Made by a program: the position numbers and the translations under genes. Positions 18,265 through 28,774 of a DNA stretch of 64,000 nucleotides are shown here, one piece after another. The notes beneath the pieces were generated by a model, which was not told the origin of the DNA, made no database searches, and worked only from the letters and a program-made list of their open reading frames with translations. Source of the stretch: Acinetobacter pragensis (GTDB taxonomy: Bacteria > Pseudomonadota > Gammaproteobacteria > Pseudomonadales > Moraxellaceae); contig NZ_LUAW01000015.1 in assembly GCF_001605895.1 (NCBI RefSeq), positions 62,001-126,000 of the forward strand, given 5' to 3'. The number at the start of each line of letters is the position of its first letter. Within the stretch, counting starts at the first letter, position 1.

Positions 18265-18887
18265 GTAGGCGTCAAGGCTTTACATTGGTTGAGCTGCTGG
18301 TGGCGATTGCGATTTTTGCTGTATTGTCTGCATTGGGCTGGAAAGTATTTGATTATATTTCTAAGGTCAAAGAGCGCAATACGCAGCATGAGGCGCGCCT
18401 GTCGGAGCTGCAGGGGGCATATCAGCAGATATTGCGCGATACAGTACAGGCTGTGCCGTTAACTGCAAATATCAATAATAAAATACAGCCTGCAATGGTG
18501 CTGCAAAATGGGCGTTTTAACTTCAGTAAAACAGGCGTAACAGATCCTTTGAATCAGGGCATTGCTCCGGATGAGCGGGTTGAATATAAATATGATGCCA
18601 ATGAGAAAAAACTCTACCGCCTTAAATACAGAAATTTAAATCAGACAGGTCAGGATCAGCCGGATTCCAGTGTGCTGCTGTCAGATGTAGAGCATTTTGA
18701 GATTCTGGTGATGAACCCAAATGAGCTGAATGCCTGGCCTGACCCAACACCGGACTTGGCGCAGGAAAGTGATGTGCAGCGGTTGCCGCGCGGCCTGAAA
18801 ATTAAGCTACAGGTCAATGGTGTTGAGTATGAGTGGCTGTGCAGTTTGCTCAATACAGACCATTTAAAGCTAAACAGTGTTTCGTAG
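18261..18887 (+). CDS. gspJ: Type II secretion minor pseudopilin GspJ
   Basis: A six-residue leader (MSRRQG) precedes FTLVELLVAIAIFAVLSALGW, a textbook prepilin signal. The GspJ domain follows, ending in the strand VEYEWLCSLL. GspJ binds GspI and GspK at the pseudopilus tip. Length 208. It overlaps gspI by four bases and lies 51 bases before gspK. Confidence 0.92.
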   Translation: MSRRQGFTLVELLVAIAIFAVLSALGWKVFDYISKVKERNTQHEARLSELQGAYQQILRDTVQAVPLTANINNKIQPAMVLQNGRFNFSKTGVTDPLNQGIAPDERVEYKYDANEKKLYRLKYRNLNQTGQDQPDSSVLLSDVEHFEILVMNPNELNAWPDPTPDLAQESDVQRLPRGLKIKLQVNGVEYEWLCSLLNTDHLKLNSVS

Positions 18888-18938
18888 CAGCAGGGTGCAA
18901 GAAACTAAGGTTGATAGCATTCGAGAGGTTTCAGTGCA

Positions 18939-19919
18939 ATGAGTATGAGTCATCGCCGCCGTATGGGCGCAGCTAAGCAAGAAGGCATCGCTTTATTGAC
19001 CATACTGGTGATGGTTGCCTTGGCCACAATATTGGCGGCCAGTATTGCGAAACGCCAAAGCAATACGGCTGAGGGAACAGCGTACTTAATGCGTCAAAAT
19101 CAGTCGCTGCTGTATGCAAAAAGCGCTGAAGTTTTTTTTGCTGAACTGCTGAAGGATGATGCGGAAAATGCAGGTGATGTCGATTTTTTACAGGAAAATT
19201 GGGCTAAGCCGATGCCTGCTTTTCCAGTAGATGACGGCTACGTTTCGGGGGTGTTGGAAGATCAATCCGGTAAATTTAATTTAAACAGTCTGCTCAAAGC
19301 CGATGGCACGGTCAATGAAAATTCAAAAAAATGGTTTGAAAAAATATTGGTTAAGGCGGGGCTGCCTGCACAGCTGAGCGAAGCGGCGATTGATTGGCAG
19401 GATGTAGATGACGAGCAGACTGGGTCAATGGGCGCTGAGTCCGGCTATTACCGCGGTCTGCAAAATGCATCTATGCCGCCGAATGCAAGGTTTCATGATG
19501 TCGAAGAGCTGAAGCAGCTCCGTGGTTTTGAAGATGGGAAGTATAAGCTGATTGCGCCGTATGTCAGTGCGTTACCCAGCAATGAAACGACGGTCAACAT
19601 CAATACTGCCCCTGCGTTTATATTGGCCAGCATAGATGAAAAGCTGGATGCGCATGCTGTTCAGCAGCTTTTGGATAAGAAAAATGCAGCCTTGGAAAAA
19701 TTCAATAATGCTGCCGAATTATGGGAGGCAGAGCCTTTTACATCTGTATCGGCAGAAAATAAGGCGATTGTCGGTGACTTGCTGGGTGTGAAGTCCAATT
19801 ATTTTAAAGCCAAAATAGAAATTGAATTAAGCGGCAGAAAGCGCCAATTTACATCAGAGCTGGTGCGAAAGGACAAAGAGGTTTATGTGGCGTATCGGAG
19901 CATGGCGCCTTTTAATTAA
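18939..19919 (+). CDS. gspK: Type II secretion minor pseudopilin GspK
   Basis: The largest minor pseudopilin (326 residues). The leader ends in KQEG and the mature helix begins IALLTILVMVALATILAAS. There is Thr rather than Glu at mature position 5, a known GspK feature. Later segments SGKFNLNSLL, DWQDVDDEQ and NINTAPAFIL are typical of the GspK alpha-domain and calcium-binding region. It caps the pseudopilus. It is last of the H-I-J-K set, with no obvious terminator after it. Confidence 0.93.
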   Translation: MSMSHRRRMGAAKQEGIALLTILVMVALATILAASIAKRQSNTAEGTAYLMRQNQSLLYAKSAEVFFAELLKDDAENAGDVDFLQENWAKPMPAFPVDDGYVSGVLEDQSGKFNLNSLLKADGTVNENSKKWFEKILVKAGLPAQLSEAAIDWQDVDDEQTGSMGAESGYYRGLQNASMPPNARFHDVEELKQLRGFEDGKYKLIAPYVSALPSNETTVNINTAPAFILASIDEKLDAHAVQQLLDKKNAALEKFNNAAELWEAEPFTSVSAENKAIVGDLLGVKSNYFKAKIEIELSGRKRQFTSELVRKDKEVYVAYRSMAPFN

Positions 19920-20037
19920 GCAGGGCATGAGCGCCATATAAATTATCAATTGCATTGAACTGTAAAATTAATGCTCAAGGTTTTAGTTTTGCTTTATAAT
20001 CCCGATAAATTCACAGGTTTTAATTGAATTACGGCAT

Positions 20038-20634
20038 ATGTTAATTCGTAAGTTATTTAAGTTTGAAAATGCTCATATTGTGCGTAATTGCACATCAGAC
20101 CGCTGTAAGCGTTCAATACATGGGCACAGCTATAAAGTTGAGCTATTGCTTAAAGCTTCGAAATTAGATCATGGTCAAATGGTTTATGACTTTGGACTGC
20201 TGAAAGGTGTTATTAAAGACCTTTATGACAGTTTTGATCATGCAATCTGTTTTTGGCAGCAAGACAATGCAGACTATATTCACGCGTGCAAAAATTTCAG
20301 TGCGCGGTGGGTATCCTTGCCTGTATCTCCTTCTGCAGAGCAGTTCTCAAGAATTTTCTTCTACTTGGCGCAGCAAGTGCTGGCATCGACCGAAACGCAA
20401 AATGGCGAGGGAGATGTCGAGGTGTATTCAGTGATCGTGCATGAAACGGATACTGGCTATGCTCAAAGCTTTGCAGAAGATATTGAAAATGCGCAAATGG
20501 GTCTATTGAATTTAGAGCAGATTGAATTTTCAGAACAGGTTAAAGAGGAATGGGCTGATCCTGAAATGTTTGATAAATTAATCCGCGGGATTAAATTTCA
20601 AAATCCAAGCGTGGATTTGCAAGTTAAACTTTAA
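20038..20634 (+). CDS. 6-carboxytetrahydropterin synthase-like protein (QueD family)
   Basis: This PTPS/QueD-fold enzyme of 198 residues has the zinc-binding histidines in ENAHIV (His13) and HGHSY (His28, His30), Cys23 shortly before them as the likely catalytic Cys, and a later FDHAICFW segment. QueD makes 6-carboxy-tetrahydropterin in the queuosine and 7-deazaguanine pathway. This protein is longer than E. coli QueD (about 120), with extra C-terminal sequence, so a paralogous role is possible. No other queuosine genes are nearby. A TATAAT element at 19995-20000 could be its -10 box. Confidence 0.82.
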   Translation: MLIRKLFKFENAHIVRNCTSDRCKRSIHGHSYKVELLLKASKLDHGQMVYDFGLLKGVIKDLYDSFDHAICFWQQDNADYIHACKNFSARWVSLPVSPSAEQFSRIFFYLAQQVLASTETQNGEGDVEVYSVIVHETDTGYAQSFAEDIENAQMGLLNLEQIEFSEQVKEEWADPEMFDKLIRGIKFQNPSVDLQVKL

Positions 20635-20679
20635 TGCAGCATTGCATGGTTAATCTAAAAAAGGAATTAGGAAGCAAGT

Positions 20680-21393
20680 ATGTCTTTATCTGAACAGCAG
20701 CAAGCCCAATTGGAAAAAGTGCAGCTTGATGCGAGTTGGAAATACGGCCTGAGCGAGTTTTTGCTTAGCCCGAAAATGGATGAATTAAAAGACTTTCTTG
20801 TTCAGGAAAAACATGCGAATAAAGTGATTTATCCGCCTAGCGCATTAATTTTCAATGCCTTGAATACCACTCCTATGCCACATGTGAAGGTGGTGATTTT
20901 AGGACAAGACCCTTATCACGGGCCGAATCAAGCGCATGGTTTAAGCTTTTCGGTTCAAAAGGGGGTTGCTTTACCTCCATCTTTACGTAATATCTTTCAT
21001 GAATTGCATAATGATCTGGGCATTGATATTTCCAAGCATGGAGATTTATCCCGCTGGGCGGAGCAGGGCGTACTGCTTTTGAACAGTGTGTTAACTGTAG
21101 AAGCAGGCCAGCCGACATCTCATCAAAAACGCGGCTGGGAAGATTTTACGGATTATGTAATTGATGTATTGAACGAGCAGCGTGAGCATATTGTCTTCAT
21201 TCTTTGGGGCGCATATGCACAGCGTAAAGGACAGCGGATTGACCCGAATAAGCATTTGGTGCTGAAAGCGGCTCATCCATCACCATTGGCAGCAAACCGT
21301 GGCGGTTTTTTTGGCTGCAAGGTATTTTCAAAATCCAATAATTATCTTAAACAACATGGCATTGAGCCTATCGATTGGCAGCTGGACGCATGA
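20680..21393 (+). CDS. ung: Uracil-DNA glycosylase
   Basis: Family 1 UNG, which excises uracil from DNA. The catalytic motif GQDPYH is at 75-80 (Asp77), with [15 protein letters not shown] (uracil pocket) and the DNA-intercalating [12 protein letters not shown] loop. Length (237) is normal. Its TGA overlaps the next start (ATGA). Confidence 0.97.
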   Translation: MSLSEQQQAQLEKVQLDASWKYGLSEFLLSPKMDELKDFLVQEKHANKVIYPPSALIFNALNTTPMPHVKVVILGQDPYHGPNQAHGLSFSVQKGVALPPSLRNIFHELHNDLGIDISKHGDLSRWAEQGVLLLNSVLTVEAGQPTSHQKRGWEDFTDYVIDVLNEQREHIVFILWGAYAQRKGQRIDPNKHLVLKAAHPSPLAANRGGFFGCKVFSKSNNYLKQHGIEPIDWQLDA

Positions 21394-22514
21394 CATATTC
21401 TCCCATTTCTAAACACTATCATCCGGATTTGATTGTAGAAGAAGCACAGAACGGCTGGCGCATTGTTCGCCTGAACCGTCCTAAATCTTTACATGCTTTG
21501 GATGAATCTATTGTCTCCGCACTTTTGGAAGTGTTTCAAGACTTCCATGCAGATAAAAGTGTTAAAGCCATCTGGCTGGATTCAACTACACCTAAAGCAT
21601 TTTGCGCCGGCGGCGATGTTCGAAAATTGCGCCAGCTGGTCATTAATGATGAAGTGGAAGCAGCGAATAAATTCTTTGAACAGGAATATGCGCTAGACTT
21701 GCTTCTGCACAATTATGCAAAACCGGTTTTAGTCTGGGGTGAAGGCTATGTAATGGGCGGCGGTTTAGGCTTATTCATGGCGGCGCCATTCCGTTTAGTG
21801 ACGCCGTATTCGCGTCTTGCAATGCCGGAAATCAATATCGGTTTATACCCTGATGTCGGCGCAACACGCTTTTTAGCGGACCGCGGGGCAATTGGCCTGT
21901 TTACTGGCTTAACGGGCTCAATCATGACGGCTGCGGGCGCGTACGGCATTGGCTGGGCAACGCATATTTGTGATGCGCAGCGTGACAGCGTTTTAGAGAA
22001 AGTTATCAGTATTGATTGGGAGCATTACCCTGCAGGCGATTTCCGTGCCATTGATGACACGCTGAACAGCCTGCACCGTCCAGTAGGTCCTGGCCCGCTG
22101 CAAAATTCTTTGGATGTGATTCAAAGCGTTTGCCGCGGTGTTCATTTTGAACATGATTATGAATCGATTATTGGTCTGAGCGATGCGCGCAGTGACTGGC
22201 TGCGTCAAGCCAGTGAAAATCTGCAAAAAGGTTCGCCTGCAACAGCAGCATTAACTTGGCTGTTATGGCAATGGGGGAAAAAAGTTCATTCTTGGAATGA
22301 GGTTTTTGAACTTGAAGTTCAAATCTCTGATTGGAAAATCCGCCATCCTGATTTTGTAGAAGGGGTGCGTGCGCGCTTAGTGGATAAAGACCTGTCTCCT
22401 GAATGGAAAACAGGTGCAGACTTGTCTCTAAAAGGAATTTTAGCGGCCAATCCGCCCGTGACCAAAATTGAAAGCTGGAATGCACTGCTGAAACAATACG
22501 GTATTATTGACTGA
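21390..22514 (+). CDS. Enoyl-CoA hydratase/isomerase-family protein, 3-hydroxyisobutyryl-CoA hydrolase-like
   Basis: A crotonase-fold protein of 374 residues, longer than ordinary enoyl-CoA hydratases and matching the ECH_2 group that includes 3-hydroxyisobutyryl-CoA hydrolase. The oxyanion-hole segments [12 protein letters not shown] and [19 protein letters not shown] are intact, followed by [18 protein letters not shown], where the family carries its active-site Glu and Asp. The ATG overlapping the ung stop is chosen over an upstream TTG. The substrate is inferred; no other valine-degradation genes are adjacent. Confidence 0.85.
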   Translation: MTYSPISKHYHPDLIVEEAQNGWRIVRLNRPKSLHALDESIVSALLEVFQDFHADKSVKAIWLDSTTPKAFCAGGDVRKLRQLVINDEVEAANKFFEQEYALDLLLHNYAKPVLVWGEGYVMGGGLGLFMAAPFRLVTPYSRLAMPEINIGLYPDVGATRFLADRGAIGLFTGLTGSIMTAAGAYGIGWATHICDAQRDSVLEKVISIDWEHYPAGDFRAIDDTLNSLHRPVGPGPLQNSLDVIQSVCRGVHFEHDYESIIGLSDARSDWLRQASENLQKGSPATAALTWLLWQWGKKVHSWNEVFELEVQISDWKIRHPDFVEGVRARLVDKDLSPEWKTGADLSLKGILAANPPVTKIESWNALLKQYGIID

Positions 22515-22531
22515 TATAACTGATCATATAC

Positions 22532-23056
22532 ATGAGTGAAGACGTAAAATTCAGCGATGAATATTGGATGCAGAAGGCTTATGAGCAGGCTGCATCTGCT
22601 GCTTCAATAGGTGAAATACCTGTGGGGGCTATTATTGTCAGCAATAATCAAATAATTGGTGCAGGTTTTAATGCGCCAATCAGTCTGAATGACCCCACAG
22701 CGCATGCTGAAATTCAAGCTATCCGTCAGGCTTGCGAATCCCTGCAAAACTACCGCCTGCCGGATGATGCCACCTTATTTGTCACGCTGGAGCCTTGCAC
22801 GATGTGTGTTGGGGCTCTGATACATGCGCGGATCAAACGTGTAGTCTTTGGCGCCATTGAGCCGAAAGCGGGTTCATTGGTCAGTGTGCGTCAGTTGCTG
22901 CAAAGCGGTTACTACAATCACGTGTTCGAGTTTGAGCAAGGCTGCTTGCAGCAACAATGTTCAGCTCAGCTCAGCGCTTTTTTTAAAATGCGCCGCGAAC
23001 AGAAAAAAAAGCTGAAATTACTGGAAAAAACAATAAGTACAGCAAAGCCAAATTAA
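22532..23056 (+). CDS. tadA: tRNA-specific adenosine deaminase TadA
   Basis: TadA converts A34 to inosine in tRNA-Arg(ACG). The zinc/catalytic motif HAE is at 58-60, with PCTMC at 88-92 and ALIHARIKRVVFG following. Length is 174. The C-terminal FFKMRREQKKK tail is typical. It lies 17 bases after the crotonase-like gene. Confidence 0.95.
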   Translation: MSEDVKFSDEYWMQKAYEQAASAASIGEIPVGAIIVSNNQIIGAGFNAPISLNDPTAHAEIQAIRQACESLQNYRLPDDATLFVTLEPCTMCVGALIHARIKRVVFGAIEPKAGSLVSVRQLLQSGYYNHVFEFEQGCLQQQCSAQLSAFFKMRREQKKKLKLLEKTISTAKPN

Positions 23057-23111
23057 AATAAGGTAATATTTAATGACAATGCAAATTGTCAAATAATTTA
23101 GGACAAAACTT

Positions 23112-23543
23112 ATGAATGCGATGCAAGTCAAAAAAAAATTCAATGCACCGGTAGAGCAGGTTTTCGAACTGCTTTCAAAACATGCCACATATAATGTTGC
23201 TTTTGCCCCTATTCAGGTGGTGCGGGTTAAAGATTCTGCAGATCCAGAACGCCCGGATGGCATCGGTTCGGTGCGCCGTTTAGGCTTGGGGCCAATCAAG
23301 CCTTTGCAGGAAGAAATCACTTTGCTGATTCCCAATCAGCGCATTGAATATAAAATTATCAAAAACCCTTTGGTGAAACACCATTTGGGGGTTATTGAAT
23401 TTGAATCTGTAGATGAAAATAAAACTTTAGTTACTTATACGATTGAATTGCAGGCGCGCGCGCCCTTTGTCAGCAAATTAATTCTTGCACAGCTGAAATC
23501 TGCGATTAAACTGGGCTTTTCGAAACTCGCAAAAACTGTATAG
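23112..23543 (+). CDS. SRPBCC (polyketide cyclase/START-like) family protein
   Basis: 143 residues with the small-ligand-binding helix-grip fold: an N-terminal strand [18 protein letters not shown], a mid segment [12 protein letters not shown], and a C-terminal long helix. The pattern fits the polyketide_cyc2/SRPBCC group that binds hydrophobic ligands. No function can be assigned. It lies between tadA and cmk with its own region of 55 bases upstream. Confidence 0.78.
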   Translation: MNAMQVKKKFNAPVEQVFELLSKHATYNVAFAPIQVVRVKDSADPERPDGIGSVRRLGLGPIKPLQEEITLLIPNQRIEYKIIKNPLVKHHLGVIEFESVDENKTLVTYTIELQARAPFVSKLILAQLKSAIKLGFSKLAKTV

Positions 23544-23560
23544 GTAATGGCGGAAAGGCA

Positions 23561-24244
23561 ATGACAGTAAATATTATTACAATTGATGGGCCAAGCGGTT
23601 CTGGTAAGGGTACTTTGGCAGCCAAGCTGGCGGCGCATTATCAATATAATCTTTTAGATTCGGGCGCATTGTACCGTTTGCTGGGTCTGTCATTGCATAA
23701 GCAAAACTTGCTGGAAAAGCTCGACACTGAATTGACTAAATGCGCCGAAATTGCAACAAAATTAGACATAAAATTTGTTACATCTGCATCCGGCACTCAA
23801 ATCCTGCTGGATGGTGAAGATGTTACGCAAACAATCCGTACAGAACGTGTGGGTGATTTTGCATCAAAAGTCGCTGCAATTCCTGCACTTAGAGCGGCTC
23901 TGCTGGAACGTCAGCATGCTTTTGCACAGGCTCCGGGGCTGGTTGCGGATGGACGTGACATGGCGACTTCAATATTTCCGGGTGCCCAAGCCAAAATTTA
24001 TCTGACCGCTTCTGCGCAGTCGAGAGCCGAGCGCCGTGTAAAGCAGTTGCAGGGTATGGGGCTAGATGTTAAAATAAACGACATTTTAGCTAATATTGAA
24101 GCTCGGGATAAGCGAGATATGGAGCGCACTGTTGCTCCGCTCAAGCCGGCAGAAGATGCATATATCATTGACAGCTCAACTTTGGGCATTGATGAAGTAT
24201 TTAATCTGATGACTGCTTATATCGACCAGCAATTAGCAAACTAA
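23561..24244 (+). CDS. cmk: Cytidylate kinase
   Basis: Cmk phosphorylates CMP and dCMP. The P-loop GPSGSGKGT is at 10-18, followed by [10 protein letters not shown], the [11 protein letters not shown] substrate site and [16 protein letters not shown]. Length (227) is standard. cmk directly upstream of rpsA is one of the most conserved bacterial gene pairs. Confidence 0.97.
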   Translation: MTVNIITIDGPSGSGKGTLAAKLAAHYQYNLLDSGALYRLLGLSLHKQNLLEKLDTELTKCAEIATKLDIKFVTSASGTQILLDGEDVTQTIRTERVGDFASKVAAIPALRAALLERQHAFAQAPGLVADGRDMATSIFPGAQAKIYLTASAQSRAERRVKQLQGMGLDVKINDILANIEARDKRDMERTVAPLKPAEDAYIIDSSTLGIDEVFNLMTAYIDQQLAN

Positions 24245-24352
24245 AGAATTTATCAGCAGAAGCATAGCTTGATCAGTCTTATACGGACTATGTGGATGCT
24301 TAATTAAACCGGCCTTGTCTGATCCAAGACCGCTGACTTTATCAGGTATATC

Positions 24353-26032
24353 ATGACCGAATCTTTTGCAGCCCTCTTTGAAGAAAGCGAATTAAACTTT
24401 AACGTTGAAAAGGGTGCTGTCATCCAAGGCGTTGTAGTTAACATCGATTCAGACTGGGTAACAGTTGACACTGGCCTTAAATCAGAAGGTATTGTTGACC
24501 GCGCTGAATTCTTAAATGAACAACGTGAACTTGAAGTTCAAGTTGGCGACACTGTAGACGTTGTTGTTGAAGCTCTTGACAACGGTATGGGTCAAACTGT
24601 TCTTTCTCGCGAAAAAGCTAAACGCGCTGAAACTTGGACTAAACTTGAAAAAATCTTTGAAGACGGCGAAATCGTTACTGGTGTTATCTCTGGTAAGGTT
24701 AAAGGCGGTTTCACTGTTGACATCGGTCCAGTTCGTGCGTTCCTTCCAGGTTCTTTAGTTGATACTCGTCCTATTCGTGATACTACTCACTTAGAAGGCA
24801 AAGAGTTAGAATTTAAAGTTATCAAACTTGACGCTAAACGTAACAACGTTGTTGTTTCTCGCCGCGCAGTTATGGAAGCTGAATCTTCTGCTGACCGTGA
24901 AGCTCTTCTTGCTCAGCTTGAAGAAGGCCAAACAGTTACTGGTACAATTAAAAACCTTACTGACTACGGCGCATTCGTTGACCTTGGCGGTATTGACGGT
25001 CTTCTTCACATCACTGATATGGCTTGGAAACGCATCAAGCACCCTTCAGAAGTTGTTGAAGTGGGTCAAGAAGTTACTGTTAAAGTACTTAAATTTGACA
25101 AAGAGCGTAACCGCGTATCTTTAGGCCTTAAGCAATTAGGCGAAGATCCATGGTTAGCGATCATGAACCGTTACCCTAAAGGTTCAATCGTTAAAGCGCG
25201 CGTAACTAACTTAACTGACTACGGCTGTTTCGCAGAAATCGCTGAAGGCGTTGAAGGTTTAGTGCACGTTTCTGAGATGGATCACACTAACAAAAACATC
25301 CACCCGTCTAAAGTAGTTCAGATTGGTGATGAAGTTGATGTTATGGTTCTTGAAGTTGACGAAGAACGCCGTCGTATTTCTTTAGGTATCAAACAAACTC
25401 GTGCTAACCCATGGGAAGAGTTTGCTAAAGACCACGATAAAGGCGAAAAAGTTTCTGGTACGATCAAATCTATCACTGACTTTGGTATCTTCATCGGCTT
25501 ACCGGGCGGTATTGACGGTCTAGTTCACTTGTCTGATATTTCTTGGAACGAACAAGGCGAAGAAGCTATCCGTCGTTACAAGAAAGGTGACACTGTTGAA
25601 GCGGTTATCCTGTCTGTTGACGCTGAAGGCAACCGTATCAGCCTTGGCATCAAGCAAATGAACAGCGATCCGTTCAATGACTTCCTAGCTGCTAACGAAC
25701 GCGGTGCGCTTGTTAAAGGTACTGTAACTGCAGTTGACGCTAAAGGCGCTACTGTTAAGTTAGCTGACGAAGTTGAAGCTTCTTTGAAAGCATCTGAAAT
25801 CAACCGCGACCGCGTTGAAGATGCAACTAAATTCTTAGAAGTTGGTCAAGAAGTTGAAGCGAAAATCATCAACGTAGATCGCAAATCACGTTCTATCAAC
25901 TTGTCTATCAAAGCGAAAGACGAAGCTGAAGAGAAAGAAGCAGTAGCTAACCTGAATAAGACAGCTACAGCGACTTCAGACAATGGTCCTAAGACTATTG
26001 GTGATTTGATCAAAGCTCAAATGAACCACTAA
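24353..26032 (+). CDS. rpsA: 30S ribosomal protein S1
   Basis: 559 residues with six S1/OB repeats. Repeats 3-6 are easily seen from recurring strings such as [33 protein letters not shown] and [25 protein letters not shown]1 unfolds mRNA at the 30S subunit. Codon use is strongly biased to a few preferred codons (GTT, ACT, CTT), unlike its neighbours, as expected for a highly expressed gene. It has a 108-base leader after cmk. Confidence 0.98.
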   Translation: MTESFAALFEESELNFNVEKGAVIQGVVVNIDSDWVTVDTGLKSEGIVDRAEFLNEQRELEVQVGDTVDVVVEALDNGMGQTVLSREKAKRAETWTKLEKIFEDGEIVTGVISGKVKGGFTVDIGPVRAFLPGSLVDTRPIRDTTHLEGKELEFKVIKLDAKRNNVVVSRRAVMEAESSADREALLAQLEEGQTVTGTIKNLTDYGAFVDLGGIDGLLHITDMAWKRIKHPSEVVEVGQEVTVKVLKFDKERNRVSLGLKQLGEDPWLAIMNRYPKGSIVKARVTNLTDYGCFAEIAEGVEGLVHVSEMDHTNKNIHPSKVVQIGDEVDVMVLEVDEERRRISLGIKQTRANPWEEFAKDHDKGEKVSGTIKSITDFGIFIGLPGGIDGLVHLSDISWNEQGEEAIRRYKKGDTVEAVILSVDAEGNRISLGIKQMNSDPFNDFLAANERGALVKGTVTAVDAKGATVKLADEVEASLKASEINRDRVEDATKFLEVGQEVEAKIINVDRKSRSINLSIKAKDEAEEKEAVANLNKTATATSDNGPKTIGDLIKAQMNH

Positions 26033-26092
26033 GTAAGTGTTTGAATTGTATTGTTAGCGTAAGCTAACTAATACTTTTTACACAATTACTGT

Positions 26093-26133
26093 AAACGGTA
26101 GCGCAGTAAGTCATTATTGCGCTACCGTTTTGT
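26093..26133 (+). terminator. Terminator after rpsA
   Basis: AAACGGTAGCGCA (26093-26105) pairs with TGCGCTACCGTTT (26118-26130), a 13-bp perfect stem followed by a short T tract. A smaller hairpin (TTAGC/GCTAA, around 26053-26067) sits just upstream. Confidence 0.82.
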
Positions 26134-26195
26134 ATTTAAACAGGTTATTATCGGGAAATCGATTCCAAGTAGCTTGATAATTAAAGAGGTCGCAG

Positions 26196-26498
26196 ATGAC
26201 TACTGAAGCACTTAATAAGTCAGACTTAATAGAGCGTATTTCTCTTAAAAACCCGCATTTAGCTGAACCGCTGGTTGAAGAAGCTGTTAAGATTATGATT
26301 GATCAAATGATAGAAGCATTATCAACAGATAATCGTATCGAAATTCGCGGATTTGGCAGTTTTGCTTTGCATCACCGTGAGCCGCGTGTAGGCCGTAATC
26401 CCAAAACAGGCAGATCTGTAGAAGTTGCTGCGAAAGCGGTACCGCATTTCAAGCCAGGGAAAGCCTTGCGTGATGCAGTAAACGAATCTGCAGCATAA
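26196..26498 (+). CDS. ihfB: Integration host factor subunit beta
   Basis: A DNABII-family protein of 100 residues. The DNA-bending arm is seen as [26 protein letters not shown], and the protein starts with the [10 protein letters not shown] helix. Position directly after rpsA is the standard place for ihfB (himD). IHF with its alpha partner bends DNA sharply. A good AAAGAGGT site precedes the ATG. Confidence 0.95.
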   Translation: MTTEALNKSDLIERISLKNPHLAEPLVEEAVKIMIDQMIEALSTDNRIEIRGFGSFALHHREPRVGRNPKTGRSVEVAAKAVPHFKPGKALRDAVNESAA

Positions 26499-26522
26499 TT
26501 TTAGATTCAGTCAGGGGTGTTT

Positions 26523-26888
26523 ATGCGTTACGTTTTAGTCGTTTTACTGATTGTTCTTTTTGGGTATTCGCTGTTTTTAGTGCTCCAAAACGGAACTGAA
26601 TTATCCGTAGATTTGCTGTTCACTCAAGTGCCAGCAATGCGTTTAGGCCTGTTGCTTTTGCTGACATTGGCTTTAGGTGTTGTGCTGGGATTGCTGATTG
26701 GCGTGCAGGTCTTTCGAGTATTCCAAAACAATTGGGAAATTAAACGCTTGCGTAAAGATATTGAACGCCTGCGTAAAGAACAGATTCAAGCGGCGCAATT
26801 GGCGGCTGCCGAAGCTGCTGCGCATACAAGACATGAAAAAACGGTGTTAGATGTTCATCCTGATGAACAGAAATCGAATCCTTTATAA
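26523..26888 (+). CDS. lapA: LapA-family (DUF1049) membrane protein
   Basis: 121 residues with two hydrophobic segments (RYVLVVLLIVLFGYSLFLVL and RLGLLLLLTLALGVVLGLLIG) and a cytoplasmic coiled tail (KRLRKDIERLRKEQIQAAQLA). This is the LapA architecture. In E. coli LapA works with LapB to tune LpxC and LPS levels. No lapB follows here. The ATG at 26523 is preferred over a GTG six bases earlier because AGGGG lies five bases upstream. Confidence 0.82.
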   Translation: MRYVLVVLLIVLFGYSLFLVLQNGTELSVDLLFTQVPAMRLGLLLLLTLALGVVLGLLIGVQVFRVFQNNWEIKRLRKDIERLRKEQIQAAQLAAAEAAAHTRHEKTVLDVHPDEQKSNPL

Positions 26889-26961
26889 GTTTGGTTGAAA
26901 TCATAAATAAGTGATTGGCTTAATTATACGGTCAGCATTTAAATATCAATTGAATCTTTAT

Positions 26962-26995
26962 AAACACTCTGAATGGTTATTTAGAGTGTTTTTTT
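26962..26995 (+). terminator. Rho-independent terminator after lapA
   Basis: AAACACTCT (26962-26970) pairs with AGAGTGTTT (26983-26991), continuing into a T run. Confidence 0.85.
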
Positions 26996-27102
26996 ATGCC
27001 AGCTGAAAATCCATTTAGGGGTTCTTGCTCATTAAGCCTTTAAGACTGTAAAGTTAGGCTCTATAATGCGTTTTCTTTTTTGTCAGTTTGAAGGGTCTCC
27101 TC

Positions 27103-27783
27103 ATGAGTATTATTGTTGCTTTAGATGCAAAAAGTCATTATGACGCAATGACGATTGCTGAGCAATTAGACCCTCAATTGTGCCGCGTGAAAGTTGGGAA
27201 AGAATTATTTACCCATGAAGGCTCATCTATTGTTAAAGCTTTACATGGTGAAGGTTTTGAAGTCTTTTTAGATTTAAAATTTCATGATATTCCAAATACG
27301 ACTGCACAGGCTGTGTGCGCAGCGGCTGATATGGGGGTGTGGATGGTCAACGTTCATGCATCCGGCGGCCGTAAAATGATGGAAACCTGTGTTGAACGTT
27401 TAAAGGCTGGAAATTACAGTACGCAACTCATTGCAGTCACAGTACTGACTTCAATGGGCCGTGAAGATTTGCGCGATATTGGCTTAGACATTGAGCCTTT
27501 TGAGCAAGTGAAGCGTCTCGCAAATTTAACCAAAGAAAGCGGTTTGGATGGCGTAGTCTGCTCTGCGCAGGAAGCGAAGATGCTGCGTGAAACTTTAGGG
27601 CAGGATTTTTCCTTGGTAACGCCTGGAATTCGCCCAGCCGGTTCTGCCGCAGATGATCAAAAGCGTGTTGTTACGCCTAGACAGGCCATGCTGGATGGCT
27701 CAACGCATTTGGTTATTGGCCGCCCAATTACCAAATCTGAAAATCCTTGCCTGACTTTAAAAGATATTTTAGCAACACTGTAA
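27103..27783 (+). CDS. pyrF: Orotidine 5'-phosphate decarboxylase
   Basis: PyrF performs the last step of UMP synthesis. The catalytic strand [12 protein letters not shown] is intact, with [14 protein letters not shown] and VTPGIRP in order. The ATG at 27103 with upstream AAGGGTCTCC is chosen over a TTG 15 bases earlier. About 226 residues. Confidence 0.96.
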   Translation: MSIIVALDAKSHYDAMTIAEQLDPQLCRVKVGKELFTHEGSSIVKALHGEGFEVFLDLKFHDIPNTTAQAVCAAADMGVWMVNVHASGGRKMMETCVERLKAGNYSTQLIAVTVLTSMGREDLRDIGLDIEPFEQVKRLANLTKESGLDGVVCSAQEAKMLRETLGQDFSLVTPGIRPAGSAADDQKRVVTPRQAMLDGSTHLVIGRPITKSENPCLTLKDILATL

Positions 27784-27791
27784 GAATTCTT

Positions 27792-27851
27792 CCCCGACCT
27801 CTCTTTGTAAAGGGAGGTGAAAGTTCCTCTTTGTGAAAGAGGAACTTGGGG
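27792..27851. repeat. Intergenic palindromic element with two hairpins inside an outer stem
   Basis: CCCC at 27792-27795 pairs with GGGG at 27848-27851. Inside lie a 10-bp stem (27797-27806 with 27809-27818, one G-T) and a perfect 12-bp stem AAGTTCCTCTTT/AAAGAGGAACTT (27821-27832 with 27836-27847). It occupies the gap between convergent pyrF and lysO. A related palindrome, with the same 12-bp stem and 3-base loop geometry, lies at 61584-61610. It has no T tract and is not a typical terminator. Confidence 0.75.
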
Positions 27852-27865
27852 CTAATAAATAGAAA

Positions 27866-28774
27866 TTAAAGCGCGGCCAGTACACTGACAGCAATTGGCG
27901 CCAGTATGGACAAGACAAAACCGCTGACCATGGCATGCGGAATAAAGTCATTGCCGCAAGACTGCTTAACCATAGGCAAGGTTACATCCATCGCAGTTGC
28001 GCCGGCTGCTGAAATAGCAGAGCGCGGATAGCGCCAGCCAATCAAATACATGAATAGAATTGAAAAAATTTCTCTGAATAAATCGTTAATCAACGCAATG
28101 CTGCCTAAATGCGCATTTTTTAATTCTGTCACAACAATGCCGGTCATTGAATAAAAACCATAGCCTTGAGACAGCATCAGCAAATCTTTTAGCATGATAT
28201 CGCTAATGGTCAGTGAAACGGCAAGGGCGCCTAGAATTGAACCCACAATGCAGGCGAGCGGAACCAATAAAATTTTCCAATTCAGCCAAGAGCGGTCTAA
28301 AGGTGAATAAGCTAGATCCAGCCCAATTAAAAACATAAAAGCTAACAGCAAATTCCAGGTGCTGACATGTACATTGATATCCAGATAGCTGAAAAGTTCT
28401 GCTGTTCCATAGCCGAAAGCAAGCGCAAAAAAAGCATAGCTGATGTTAAGCAAGGAGCTGAGCAATAAGTCTGTGGAGACTTTACCTTGCATGGGCTGAT
28501 AGCCTATGGCTTTAAAAAGCGCATAGCAGCAGATAAAAGCGCCTAATGATGTGGCGAGCGCAATACTGACTGCCGTTGTTAAAATTTGAGCAGGGCTGCT
28601 GATGCTGTGCAGTGTTTGTGAAAATTCAATGGCAATGGCAATAAGCAGGATATAGGTAAAATAGGGCAGTATTTTAAAACCTAATTGTTCTAATTTAGCA
28701 GGTAAGCGGCGGGCGAGAACAAAGCCTAAAAATAGGCAAAATAACAGCTGAAAAATCAACCAAAGGGATTGCAT
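27866..28774 (-). CDS. LysO-family (DUF340) lysine exporter-like membrane protein
   Basis: 302 residues, mostly membrane segments. The conserved segments GYGFYSMTGIVVTELKN, LINDLFREIFSILFMYLIG and SAAGATAMDVTLP match LysO (YbjE), which exports L-lysine in E. coli. The two N-terminal helices plus a larger C-terminal part correspond to the two halves fused in LysO. It is downstream of the flavin monooxygenase on the same strand but separated by a hairpin whose T run ends at the start codon, and no ordinary Shine-Dalgarno is visible. Confidence 0.85.
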   Translation of the reverse strand: MQSLWLIFQLLFCLFLGFVLARRLPAKLEQLGFKILPYFTYILLIAIAIEFSQTLHSISSPAQILTTAVSIALATSLGAFICCYALFKAIGYQPMQGKVSTDLLLSSLLNISYAFFALAFGYGTAELFSYLDINVHVSTWNLLLAFMFLIGLDLAYSPLDRSWLNWKILLVPLACIVGSILGALAVSLTISDIMLKDLLMLSQGYGFYSMTGIVVTELKNAHLGSIALINDLFREIFSILFMYLIGWRYPRSAISAAGATAMDVTLPMVKQSCGNDFIPHAMVSGFVLSILAPIAVSVLAAL

